A stretch of 64,000 bases of DNA, taken from assembly GCF_003024685.1 (NCBI RefSeq), contig NZ_PYLQ01000015.1, positions 422-64,421 of the forward strand. Reading direction: 5' to 3'. Shown in pieces: positions 1 through 6,940 of this stretch; position 1 is the first letter of the stretch, and each line of letters begins with the position of its first letter. The notes below the pieces were generated by a model. That model had not been told where the DNA came from, searched no databases, and saw nothing but the letters and a program-made list of their open reading frames with translations. The DNA is from Faecalibacillus intestinalis. GTDB lineage: Bacteria > Bacillota_I > Bacilli_A > Erysipelotrichales > Coprobacillaceae. The position numbers were made by a program, and so were the translations under genes.

Positions 1-181
1 ATTGTCAATTTATATAATTATTCACATATATAAAATAAAAATTGTTTATTTTTCTCTTCTATACTAAATATTACTTTTCCCAGTAAGATAACAGGAAAGG
101 GGTTCTTAGGGGAAAACCGAGTCACATTTCCCCACAAAAAACAGACTCCCCCTTCACTAAGTCTGCTGAAATAAAATGTAC

Positions 182-208
182 AAAAAATACAGTTATATAT
201 GTAACTGT
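182..208 (-). terminator. Intrinsic terminator of the parAB operon
   Basis: On the minus strand, arms ACAGTTA (202-208) and TAACTGT (189-195) enclose a 6-nt loop and are followed by a T-rich run. The hairpin begins at the parB TGA stop. The remaining bases 1-181 are AT-rich and show no gene that I can support. Confidence 0.7.
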
Positions 209-1164
209 CATCTTTCTTGCTCTTTATTTCTTCTTTTTGCCCATCCTTTTAAAAGTTTCAATATAACTTCACTTTTTTCTCTAGGCGTATAGTTTTTTGG
301 AAAGTATTCATTAATATCCTCCATTTTAAACGACAATTTTTCTTTCTGATTCGCTTTTTCTTCCGTCATTATTGAATAAATAACATTTTCATCTAGACGA
401 TTTTCTCTTGATAACTCCTTCATTCTTATTGTTTGAGCATGTGACGGTGTTAAATCAAGTCCTTCAATATTTTTTACCACAAGTTGTTGATTTTCTTTTG
501 AAAGATATGAAAGTTCCACAGCAGGATTAAATGCAATCTTTTTTCCATCACTTCTTATACCATCGACCATATCACGTAACGGCTCAATTAATTCTGTTAA
601 ACGTATAAATCGATGAATTTGATTTTTACTTTTTCTTTCTTCTTCAGCAAGTACCTCAATAGATTTTTTACCTTTTAAATGGTTCCCAACTTGGGAACCA
701 TTATCCTTAGGTCTCCCACTTTGTCTAATCATTGCATCTAATTTCATCTTATAAGCAAATCCTCTTTCAGTTGGTAAGATATTTTCCCTTTGTATATTTG
801 AATCAACCATAATAATTGTTGCTTGATCATCAGTAAGTTCTCTTACAATAGCCTGTATCTTTTCTTGACCATTTACCATTGCTGCATTCATTCTTCTGTG
901 ACCAGAAATCATTTCGTATCCATGACCATTTGGGTGTGGTCTTATAAGAACAGGAACTAAAATACCATTTTCTGAAATACTTTTTACAAGTTCAGACATT
1001 TGTTCATCATTTCTAACTCTAAACGGATGATTTTTAAACTCCTGAATATCTTCAACAGGAACTTCCATTATCTTTTCTAGTTTTGCCTCCTGTCTTTGTT
1101 CTTCATTGGTAAATAAATCATCGTACGTAGGAACTCTTATGTCGTTTATGCTCTTTTTCGGCAT
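208..1164 (-). CDS. parB: ParB/RepB/Spo0J-family partition protein
   Basis: This is a DNA-binding partner of the ParA ATPase in plasmid or chromosome segregation. In 318 aa it has a ParB N-terminal nuclease-like domain (about residues 33-125) with the family box GHRR at 88-91 and the NIQREN segment near 123-128. A central helical HTH region and a basic C-terminus follow. The ATG has a strong AAAGGAGGT site lying inside parA, and the gene overlaps the parA 3' end by 47 nt, so the two are translationally linked. The middle region (SGRPKDNGSQVG...) is typical of ParB proteins from conjugative elements. It could control copy stability of the excised element. No canonical parS (TGTTTCACGTGAAACA) was seen nearby. 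Confidence 0.88.
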   Translation of the reverse strand: MPKKSINDIRVPTYDDLFTNEEQRQEAKLEKIMEVPVEDIQEFKNHPFRVRNDEQMSELVKSISENGILVPVLIRPHPNGHGYEMISGHRRMNAAMVNGQEKIQAIVRELTDDQATIIMVDSNIQRENILPTERGFAYKMKLDAMIRQSGRPKDNGSQVGNHLKGKKSIEVLAEEERKSKNQIHRFIRLTELIEPLRDMVDGIRSDGKKIAFNPAVELSYLSKENQQLVVKNIEGLDLTPSHAQTIRMKELSRENRLDENVIYSIMTEEKANQKEKLSFKMEDINEYFPKNYTPREKSEVILKLLKGWAKRRNKEQER

Positions 1165-1939
1165 TTAAGATGACCTCCTTTGTAAAAGCTTCATAAGCTT
1201 TAGTTGCTGCACCTTTTGGATCATATTGAAATATACTTTCTCCTATTCCTGTACTTTCTGCTGCCTTTGTACATCTTGGAATTGTTGTATCAAATACCTT
1301 GATATGCCCTCCAAAGTTTTCTCTAACTTCATGTGTGATTTTCTTTGATAGATTGGTTCTTTCATTTGTCATCGTAATCAACACACCTTCAATTTTTAAA
1401 TCATGGTTAAGGTTTCTTCTAACCATATTAATTGATCTTAATAAGTCAGCCATACCTTCAACTGCATAAGGTTCTGCTTGTACAGTTATAACAACTTTAT
1501 CTGAAGCAGTAAGAGCATTAATAGGTAGATTATCCAATGATGGATTTGTATCTATAATGACATAATCATAATCATCTTTTACGGTATCAATAAATCTTTT
1601 CAATACCGTTTCTCTACACATAGCACTTTCTAATTTAGAATTTATTCCTGCAAGAGAAATATTTGATGGAACAATATCAACATTTTCATTACTGTGAAGT
1701 ATTAGTTGTTCTCTATCAAGTGGTATATCTTCAATAACTGATACGATAACATCCTTCATAGATAAAGGATATTGTGTACTGTCATAAAATCCAAATGCCT
1801 TTGTTGAATGTCCTTGTGGATCTAAATCTAACAGCAATACCTTTTTGTTATTTAATGCAAGACATGCACTTAAACTAACAGATGTCATTGTTTTACCTAC
1901 ACCACCCTTTTGATTTGCAATTGCTATTACTTCGCTCAT
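1118..1939 (-). CDS. parA: ParA-family partition ATPase
   Basis: This is a MinD/ParA P-loop ATPase that positions DNA together with ParB. In 273 aa it has the deviant Walker A motif KGGVGKT at residues 11-17, a Walker A-prime DLDPQGHST segment near 38-46, and the Walker B-type stretch YVIIDTNPSLD near 126-136. It starts at an ATG behind AGGAGTGATTACAA. It is first in the parA-parB operon, and a 17-bp palindrome (1994-2010) upstream is a candidate operator or centromere. Together with parB next to a tRNA, it suggests maintenance of an integrated or episomal element rather than the housekeeping soj/spo0J pair, which normally sits near oriC. Confidence 0.9.
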   Translation of the reverse strand: MSEVIAIANQKGGVGKTMTSVSLSACLALNNKKVLLLDLDPQGHSTKAFGFYDSTQYPLSMKDVIVSVIEDIPLDREQLILHSNENVDIVPSNISLAGINSKLESAMCRETVLKRFIDTVKDDYDYVIIDTNPSLDNLPINALTASDKVVITVQAEPYAVEGMADLLRSINMVRRNLNHDLKIEGVLITMTNERTNLSKKITHEVRENFGGHIKVFDTTIPRCTKAAESTGIGESIFQYDPKGAATKAYEAFTKEVILNAEKEHKRHKSSYVR

Positions 1940-1993
1940 TTGTAATCACTCCTATCTTTATATATAGCATTAAATTGACCTCCTTTCTTTTTT

Positions 1994-2010
1994 GCCAATC
2001 AATGATTGGC
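1994..2010. promoter_or_regulatory. 17-bp palindrome upstream of parA (candidate operator or parS-like site)
   Basis: The sequence is GCCAATC-AAT-GATTGGC, with perfect 7-bp arms, about 55 bp before the parA start and between the terminator of the upstream gene and parA. Its position fits autoregulation by ParA or ParB, or centromere binding. It is not followed by a T-run on the parA coding strand, so it does not look like a terminator. Confidence 0.45.
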
Positions 2011-2014
2011 TATG

Positions 2015-2042
2015 TAAAAAAGCCATCTACTATGATGACTTT
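2015..2042 (-). terminator. Terminator after the DprA-like gene
   Basis: On the minus strand, AAAGTCATC, loop ATAGTA, GATGGCTTT, then TTT (arms 2034-2042 and 2019-2027, with one G-T pair). It separates the DprA-like gene from parA, so parAB probably has its own promoter in about 1940-2010. Confidence 0.6.
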
Positions 2043-2048
2043 TATATG

Positions 2049-2501
2049 CTATCTTTCTTGTTGTTTATGTTTTGTATTTTTACTGTAGTCTTTTAATGGA
2101 ACTTTCTTATCCATTACATGCTCCCTTATATTGAAAAATTCATCATGACTTTCACAAGCAATTATATAATCAAAACAAAATTTTCCTTTATCTGTCGATG
2201 GCTCAACAGTACTTAGATATCTTTTATCATTAAAAGCAGAATAGATAAAAGCATCACCAACCTTTAAATTTTTAGCAAGTTTTAGATTGCCTTCATAAAA
2301 TAACACAAATGGCGGACATGAAACCTGCTTTAAAAAATCAGGATAATTACTATCAAGTATTGTTACGTATTTTGTTTTCAATACTCTTTTTAATTTAATA
2401 AATTCATTTTCATCTACAGGTTCTTTTGCCTTTAAAGATTCATATATTTTTTTAAAATCTCCTTCATGCTTCAATGAAAAATAAAGTAACACGTTATCCA
2501 T
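2049..2501 (-). CDS. Small protein resembling the N-terminal part of DprA/Smf
   Basis: The start chosen is the ATG at 2501, 150 aa, behind AAAGGAGGTG. An upstream in-frame ATG at 2540 (163 aa) also has an AAAGGAG site, but it sits in the loop of a hairpin. Residues about 45-80 read YVTILDSNYP..L...PPFVLFYEGNL, which matches the segment preceding the nucleotide-binding Rossmann core in DNA-processing protein DprA. The core itself (VGSR.. motif) and the rest of DprA are absent; the remaining C-terminus is unrecognised. DprA loads RecA on single-stranded DNA during uptake. Whether this short form binds DNA is unknown. It lies upstream of parAB in the presumed element. Confidence 0.6.
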   Translation of the reverse strand: MDNVLLYFSLKHEGDFKKIYESLKAKEPVDENEFIKLKRVLKTKYVTILDSNYPDFLKQVSCPPFVLFYEGNLKLAKNLKVGDAFIYSAFNDKRYLSTVEPSTDKGKFCFDYIIACESHDEFFNIREHVMDKKVPLKDYSKNTKHKQQER

Positions 2502-2524
2502 ATTCTTATCACCTCCTTTATATG

Positions 2525-2551
2525 AAAAAAGGAGATCCATTTTGAATCTCC
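2525..2551 (-). promoter_or_regulatory. Terminator-like hairpin with a start codon in its loop
   Basis: On the minus strand, GGAGAT (2546-2551), 9-nt loop containing ATG (2540-2538), ATCTCC (2531-2536), then six T. The 5' arm also covers the Shine-Dalgarno of the upstream start. It could act as an attenuator that blocks the long form while the internal start at 2501 stays free, or as a plain terminator of incoming transcription. Confidence 0.5.
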
Positions 2552-2605
2552 TTTGCTTATTAAATTGTTTACTTAGTCCCTTTTAATTTCTAATATGTTA
2601 TCTAG

Positions 2606-2668
2606 TTTGTTAGAAAAGCCCTATTTTTGTTAGATAAAAAGTCAAGAAAAGTTCCGCACTTTGTTAGA
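2606..2668. repeat. Three direct repeats TTTGTTAGA beside the tRNA junction
   Basis: Exact copies of TTTGTTAGA lie at 2606-2614, 2626-2634 and 2660-2668 (steps of 20 and 34 bp). They sit 73-135 bp from the tRNA 3' end. Arm-type binding sites of tyrosine integrases or excisionases have this form and place. Function here is inferred. Confidence 0.45.
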
Positions 2669-2740
2669 AAGAAAAAAGGATATTCAATAAGCAATAATAC
2701 CTATCAAACATCCTATTTTTAATAGAAAAACCAATAAAAA

Positions 2741-2817
2741 TGGCGGCACTTATGGGATTTGAACCCATGACCTTACGCTTAGGAGGCGTATGCTCTATCC
2801 AGCTGAGCTAAAGCGCC
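2741..2817 (-). tRNA. tRNA-Arg (anticodon CCT)
   Basis: All arms can be read on the minus strand. The acceptor GGCGCTT pairs with AAGTGCC, the D-arm is GCTC/GAGC, and the anticodon stem TACGC/GCGTA holds loop CTCCTAA (anticodon CCT, codon AGG). The T-arm ATGGG/CCCAT has loop TTCAAAT. The discriminator is G and CCA is encoded. The length is 77 nt. It is the probable integration target of the element to its left. Confidence 0.95.
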
Positions 2818-2828
2818 ACATCTTTTTT

Positions 2829-2908
2829 CTGCCCGTTATAGCTCATTTAGGCTAGATACTGCTCTACGCTTAGGAGGCGATTGCATTATCCAGCTATGCT
2901 ACGAGGAC
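2829..2908 (-). pseudogene. Decayed tRNA-Arg(CCT)-like sequence
   Basis: Read on the minus strand it begins GTCCTCGTAGC. It keeps a D-arm (GCAT/ATGC, perfectly paired) with loop AGCTGGATA and an anticodon loop CTCCTAA identical to the intact gene next to it. The anticodon stem has only three of five pairs. A weak T-arm-like TAGC/GCTA follows, then a partly paired acceptor end, without CCA. It shares 15 identical bases with the neighbour around the anticodon. It may be a former resident tRNA ruined by insertion and replaced by an element-borne copy, or a structural RNA relic. Confidence 0.6.
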
Positions 2909-2950
2909 AAAGCCTCTATTATCCTAACAAATATTTATTTAAAATACAAT

Positions 2951-4048
2951 CTATGTATCTAATTCTTTCATTTTATTACGAAAGTCAATGATATCATTAA
3001 AAAGCATACGAATGACACAAATCATTGGTACTCCAAGGAACATTCCAATAAAGCCAAAGAAATGTCCAAAGACGGTAATAGAAAGTAAAACCCAAAATGG
3101 TGAAATACCAACAACATCTCCTAGAATCTTTGGTCCTAAGAATAAACCATCAAATTGTTGTAAAGCAAAGACAAAAACTAAGACCGCTAAAGCATGGAAT
3201 AAATCTCCTGTCATCAAGGCTACAAGAACAGCAGGAAACCCACCGATAAATGGTCCAAAATAAGGAATCATATTCGTAATCAAAATAAAGACAGCAAGAA
3301 TTGGGAAGAATTTTACTTTTAAAATAGCGAGTCCAATAAATGCGATAATTCCAATAATTAACGAATCTAAGAATTTACCATAAATAAATTGTCCAAAGAT
3401 TCGATGTGAGCGTACTGCATAATCATGAATAAGTTCTATTTTTTCTTTTGACATAAAAAGTGAACATAAACGATCAAAGATACCTACAAGCTTTTTTGCT
3501 TCAATTAAAACATAAGGTGTAAAAATCAAACCTAAAACAGCTGTAATAATCGTACTTCCTGCTTTAAAGAGAGTCCCAAGTGTCGCAATAGGATCAATAG
3601 CTTCAATTGAATTAACATATTTAACAACCATTTCATCTATCTTAATGATAACTTCACTGGCAAGATTACTTCCTAAATAAGTTTCCAATGTTTTTTCAAA
3701 GTTTTTAATATACAAGGTTAAATTATCCGCAATATTGACAACATAATTGACAAGTGCTGGAATGATTGCAATCATTAAAACAACAATAATTAAAACAAAG
3801 ACAACAAAAACAAAAATAGAAGAAATTGTATGACTATATTTAATAAGCTTTTTATTTTGAAAAGAATCTAAAAACATTTCAAATTTATAAACCAATGGTT
3901 GTAAAAAATAAGCAAGTATTGCTCCTACTATTAAAGGAATAAAAGCTGATAAAATATTGGAAAACAATGAAATATCAAATGTTTTATAAATAAAAATAAT
4001 AACACACGCACACAAAATAATTCCTACATAATTCTTTACTGTCCTCAT
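2951..4048 (-). CDS. AI-2E/PerM-family membrane transporter
   Basis: This 365-aa polytopic membrane protein belongs to the AI-2E (YdiK/PerM/YhhT) family. It has about eight hydrophobic segments, a soluble stretch after the first pair, and the typical C-terminal FGPFIGGFPA...FLGPKILG...FFGFIGMFLGVP region. Members export small molecules or act as Na+/H+ exchangers; the substrate here cannot be read. The start was set at the ATG behind GAGGTGG (6-nt spacer), nine codons inside the longest frame. It is the last gene of a minus-strand group with the small gene, the PAP2 phosphatase and GT2 upstream. About 40 bp on its 3' side separate it from the tRNA-like relic. Confidence 0.85.
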   Translation of the reverse strand: MRTVKNYVGIILCACVIIFIYKTFDISLFSNILSAFIPLIVGAILAYFLQPLVYKFEMFLDSFQNKKLIKYSHTISSIFVFVVFVLIIVVLMIAIIPALVNYVVNIADNLTLYIKNFEKTLETYLGSNLASEVIIKIDEMVVKYVNSIEAIDPIATLGTLFKAGSTIITAVLGLIFTPYVLIEAKKLVGIFDRLCSLFMSKEKIELIHDYAVRSHRIFGQFIYGKFLDSLIIGIIAFIGLAILKVKFFPILAVFILITNMIPYFGPFIGGFPAVLVALMTGDLFHALAVLVFVFALQQFDGLFLGPKILGDVVGISPFWVLLSITVFGHFFGFIGMFLGVPMICVIRMLFNDIIDFRNKMKELDT

Positions 4049-4074
4049 TTTAAACCACCTCAAACTTTTTTCCA

Positions 4075-4257
4075 TTATATCACACTCTCTATATTTTTAC
4101 GATGCTTATTCCAACTTCTTAATAATCTTTTTATATAATAAATACTCATTTTTTCATAAACTTCTTGAGTCTTTAAATCTACTAAACAATAATCTTGTTC
4201 ATATTTTATAATGGTCAAACCATAATGATATAAACCACTAATGATATCAATATCCAA
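4075..4257 (-). CDS. Hypothetical 60-aa protein
   Basis: The frame starts with TTG at 4257 behind a perfect AAAGGAGG and an 8-nt T-rich spacer, and ends 26 bp before the downstream transporter start. The product is MDIDIISGLYHYGL..., rich in Tyr and Ile with a basic C-terminal half (RLLRSWNKHRKN), and has no signal or membrane segment. I recognise no family. Its ribosome site forms one arm of a terminator hairpin (4264-4298), so it may be expressed only under special conditions, or not at all. Confidence 0.5.
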   Translation of the reverse strand: MDIDIISGLYHYGLTIIKYEQDYCLVDLKTQEVYEKMSIYYIKRLLRSWNKHRKNIESVI

Positions 4258-4298
4258 TAAAAAAACCTCCTTTACACATTCTATGTATAAAGTGAGGT
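4258..4298 (-). terminator. Terminator after the PAP2 gene that masks the next ribosome site
   Basis: On the minus strand an approximately 15-bp stem (4283-4298 with 4264-4279, one bulge, 3-nt loop) is followed by TTTTTTT. The 5' arm is the last codons of the PAP2 gene, and the 3' arm contains AAAGGAGG, the ribosome site of the 60-aa gene. Confidence 0.7.
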
Positions 4299-4865
4299 AT
4301 TATAATAAATAAATAATAAATAGCTTAAAGACAGCAAAAAGCCACCTATAACATCAGAAAAATAATGTACACCTAGATAAATTCTACTTAAACCTATTAA
4401 TAAAATCATCATTGCTAATAATGTCATGATAAGTTTTTTATATTTTAAAGAACTTTGATAAACTTCTATAATCAATAATCCATAACCAATCATTGCTGAC
4501 ATACTATGTCCACTAGGAAAACTATAATTCGTTTCTTTTACTAAATGTAATCTTTGAGGAGGTCTTGGTCTTTTAATAATATATTTAATAAGTCTATTTA
4601 TTCCTTGTCCTATTAGTAAATGGATACCTATCAAAAGTTCTTTTTTATCTTTTAAAAACATTAATACTACAACTAATAAAACATAAAACCATGTACTTCC
4701 TAATGTTGAACAAAGTTTAAAAAAGGATGTCATAAAATCACATCTTAAATTTTGTACTAAATGATAAATCATCCAATCTAATGGTTGGATGATTTGAAAA
4801 TAAATCAATAAATAATCTAAAACAAATAAACTTAAGGGTATAACAAATAATAATTTCTTCTTCAT
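4281..4865 (-). CDS. PAP2-family membrane phosphatase
   Basis: This 194-aa phosphatidic-acid-phosphatase-type enzyme has about six membrane segments. The three signature motifs are present: K94.....RP (99-100), PSGH (117-120, catalytic His120) and SR.YLGVHY.SD (R161, H167). Such enzymes dephosphorylate undecaprenyl pyrophosphate, PgpB-type phosphatidylglycerophosphate or related lipids on the outer face. The start codon lies one base after the stop of the GT2 gene, with GAGGAATAGA as ribosome site, so the two are co-translated. An envelope role with the glycosyltransferase is likely; the exact lipid substrate is not readable. Confidence 0.88.
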   Translation of the reverse strand: MKKKLLFVIPLSLFVLDYLLIYFQIIQPLDWMIYHLVQNLRCDFMTSFFKLCSTLGSTWFYVLLVVVLMFLKDKKELLIGIHLLIGQGINRLIKYIIKRPRPPQRLHLVKETNYSFPSGHSMSAMIGYGLLIIEVYQSSLKYKKLIMTLLAMMILLIGLSRIYLGVHYFSDVIGGFLLSLSYLLFIYYNTSLYT

Positions 4866-4866
4866 T

Positions 4867-5838
4867 CTATTCCTCTATTTCTAATTTATATACTTTTTCA
4901 AATATTTTAATTAACATATCATATAATTTTTGATTATTACTACTTAATAAAAATCCATAAACACGTTTTGTAAGTGCTTTGTATAATTTAGGATCATTAA
5001 ATCCTAAATATGCATTTAATAATTCAATTTGTTCCTTTTGATTTGATTTTAATAATAAATAAACAGTAAGCACATAGACCTTTGATAAATATTCAATAAC
5101 ATAAGTTCTTTGTCTTCTACTCTTTAATGAATAAACATCATATAAATCCCATAAACTTTTCATTAAATCTATATAGCTATTTGATTTAGAAATATGAATT
5201 TTTCGATGTGATCCATAACAATGAAATGGTACATTTAAATAATACATTGATTTAATATAAGGAATTATTCCATAAACGGTTAACTCATTATAAAAAATAT
5301 TTTCTTCATCCGTTTTTATTTTTCTTAGAGTACTTGTTTTAATAATAACTGATCCTAAATCTATTTGAAAATGCTTATGAAATGCTTTTATATTATGCCA
5401 TTCAAAAATAGTTTCTGTTGGAAAAATATTTTTATATGAAACTCTTTTTTCTTTTTTTTGAGGAACTACATATTTATAATCTGTAAGTAATACATCTAAA
5501 TTTGCTTGAATACGAATAAAATCACGAATTGTTTCTACAACACTTACAAGTGATGGTTGATCTAAATAATCAAAGCATTGAAGTATCTTAAAATAAAGTC
5601 CTTCGCTATATTTTAAAGCTGTTTTTAAAAAAGGAACATCTTCTTTAGTTGTAATAACTTTAACGGTATCTGGATAAGCTTCTTCATATTCTCTAGCAAC
5701 TTGTAAAGTTTCATCATGTGAATGACGATCAACAATTAAAACTTCTACCTCATCTTTCATTAAAAGACATGAGTTAATTGCTTTATGCATTTCCATAATT
5801 GAGTTATAACAAGGGATACATACTGTTAGTAATTTCAT
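4867..5838 (-). CDS. Family 2 glycosyltransferase
   Basis: This 323-aa protein has the GT-A opening LLTVCIPCYNS at residues 2-12 and a second motif VLIVDRHSHDET near 34-45, as in nucleotide-sugar-dependent GT2 enzymes. The usual DXD is not clear: LDQPS/LTDYKY segments lie where acceptor binding is expected. No membrane segments are evident, so it is cytosolic or peripheral. The start was placed at the ATG behind GGAGG rather than ten codons upstream. It is first of the GT2-PAP2 pair, consistent with envelope polysaccharide or glycolipid formation. Acceptor and donor are unknown. Confidence 0.8.
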   Translation of the reverse strand: MKLLTVCIPCYNSIMEMHKAINSCLLMKDEVEVLIVDRHSHDETLQVAREYEEAYPDTVKVITTKEDVPFLKTALKYSEGLYFKILQCFDYLDQPSLVSVVETIRDFIRIQANLDVLLTDYKYVVPQKKEKRVSYKNIFPTETIFEWHNIKAFHKHFQIDLGSVIIKTSTLRKIKTDEENIFYNELTVYGIIPYIKSMYYLNVPFHCYGSHRKIHISKSNSYIDLMKSLWDLYDVYSLKSRRQRTYVIEYLSKVYVLTVYLLLKSNQKEQIELLNAYLGFNDPKLYKALTKRVYGFLLSSNNQKLYDMLIKIFEKVYKLEIEE

Positions 5839-5949
5839 AATTAAAATCCTCCAAAAATATTTTATCATAATTTATCTATTAGTTCACGTTTTATTGCATT
5901 TACCTTGATTTTATGCTATTTTATTAAGGTATCTAAAGGAGGAAATTAT

Positions 5950-6228
5950 ATGCATTTTGTTATTAATGTATTTGTTACAGCTGTATGTTTTATCTCTATT
6001 ATTTTATTTAAAGAGATTCTTAATAAAATTGTGAAAGTCTTATTAAGTGTTATTGGATGTGGTACATTATCTTATGCACTTGCTATTCTTGTTAAAAAAT
6101 GTGGAGAATGGTTTGGATGTTGGTCTGGTGATGCTCAATATATCAAAAGCGATTTCTTATGGATTTTTGCTATTGTTCTAGTTGTTTATATTATTATTAA
6201 TATTATTGCTAAAAAAAATAAAGCTTAA
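5950..6228 (+). CDS. Small membrane protein (92 aa), function unknown
   Basis: It starts at the ATG behind AAAGGAGGAAATTAT; the longer frame from 5905 lacks a ribosome site. The protein has three hydrophobic segments (about residues 2-18, 27-47 and 70-87) and a short Cys-containing loop (CGEWFGCWSGD). No family was recognised. It is transcribed alone, divergent from the GT2 gene, and is followed by a strong terminator. Confidence 0.6.
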   Translation: MHFVINVFVTAVCFISIILFKEILNKIVKVLLSVIGCGTLSYALAILVKKCGEWFGCWSGDAQYIKSDFLWIFAIVLVVYIIINIIAKKNKA

Positions 6229-6249
6229 TTTTCAAGCTTTATTTTTTTA
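6220..6249 (+). terminator. Bidirectional terminator between convergent genes
   Basis: Arms AAAGCTT (6220-6226) and AAGCTTT (6234-6240), then ATTTTTTT on the plus strand. The stem reaches the stop codons of both convergent genes. Confidence 0.75.
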
Positions 6250-6832
6250 TACCCACTGCTTTTTTAGCCAGCCCATCAGCAACTTCATTATAATAATCCC
6301 CACTATGTGCTAAAACCTTTTGAAAATAAATATCTATCTTCTTTTTCATATCATTGATTGTTTTAACATAATTTTGAGTTTGTTCCTTATTTGCTTTCCA
6401 TAGACCCGTAGCCCACTTTTCAATACCTTCATAATCATAATAAATGCAAATAGACTCATAATGATGATCAATTGCATAAGCAATAGCATTCATACACCCA
6501 AGAATTTCTCCTGAAACATTACGCATTGAAGAATACTCAGGAATATTCCCTTTACCTAATAATTGTTGAATAACTTGTTGCCCTTCAATTAAAACACAAC
6601 CATAGCCATATTCTTTTGTTTTAATATTATAACTACCATCAACATAAGCAAGTAAAGTTAAATCATCACTTACTTTTTTTACTTCTTTACCAATAAATGC
6701 TTTTGCTTCATCTTCACTTGTAAAAGATTTATAAACTGCTCCTGAATAACCATTAACTTGTTCTTTACATTCATCCCATGACATATAAATTCCTGGTTTT
6801 TTTCCTTCTTTTACTGCATAAAATTTTGCCAT
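6239..6832 (-). CDS. rnhA: Ribonuclease H1 with N-terminal viroplasmin (hybrid-binding) domain
   Basis: It cleaves the RNA strand of RNA-DNA hybrids (R-loops, primers). The 197-aa protein has a caulimovirus viroplasmin/HBD domain at residues 2-48 (FYAVKEGKKPGIY...W.EC), as in eukaryotic RNase H1. An RNase HI fold follows, with carboxylates D65 (YVDGSYN), E109 (SGEI), D133 (YDYEG) and D186 (VADGLAKKA), plus a late His (AHSGDYYNE). The set is complete. The start ATG has AAAGGAGTTTATT. It stands alone, convergent with the small membrane gene. This hybrid-binding version is usual in many Firmicutes. Confidence 0.92.
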   Translation of the reverse strand: MAKFYAVKEGKKPGIYMSWDECKEQVNGYSGAVYKSFTSEDEAKAFIGKEVKKVSDDLTLLAYVDGSYNIKTKEYGYGCVLIEGQQVIQQLLGKGNIPEYSSMRNVSGEILGCMNAIAYAIDHHYESICIYYDYEGIEKWATGLWKANKEQTQNYVKTINDMKKKIDIYFQKVLAHSGDYYNEVADGLAKKAVGIKK

Positions 6833-6940
6833 AATAAACTCCTTTGCTTATTCTATTTTATTATAATCATTGAAACAATGATTGTATATCTTTTTTAATT
6901 GTTTTAAAATGTATATAGTATATTTAAGTGAGGTAATAAC

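Larger units (their letters stand above)
1..2740. mobile_element. One end of a probable tRNA-Arg-integrated element (ICE or plasmid-like)
   Basis: This stretch carries plasmid-type parA and parB plus a small DprA-like gene, and ends precisely at the 3' CCA of a tRNA-Arg gene (2741). Tyrosine-recombinase elements commonly insert at tRNA 3' ends. Three short direct repeats (2606-2668) lie beside the junction, as integrase arm sites often do. No integrase, relaxase or second att copy is inside the window, so the element identity and its other end are inferred. The alternative is a chromosomal parAB-like locus that happens to lie beside a tRNA. Confidence 0.45.

Noticed and set aside
1-2740. parAB as the housekeeping chromosome-partition locus near oriC
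   Set aside because: No dnaA, gidA/gidB or rpmH neighbours, no canonical parS, and the locus abuts a tRNA end.
2988-3263. Plus-strand frame of 91 codons, with similar ones inside other genes (for example 21681-22049, 20294-20494, 53925-54137)
   Set aside because: Each lies antisense within a clearly coding gene and has no ribosome site or recognisable product.
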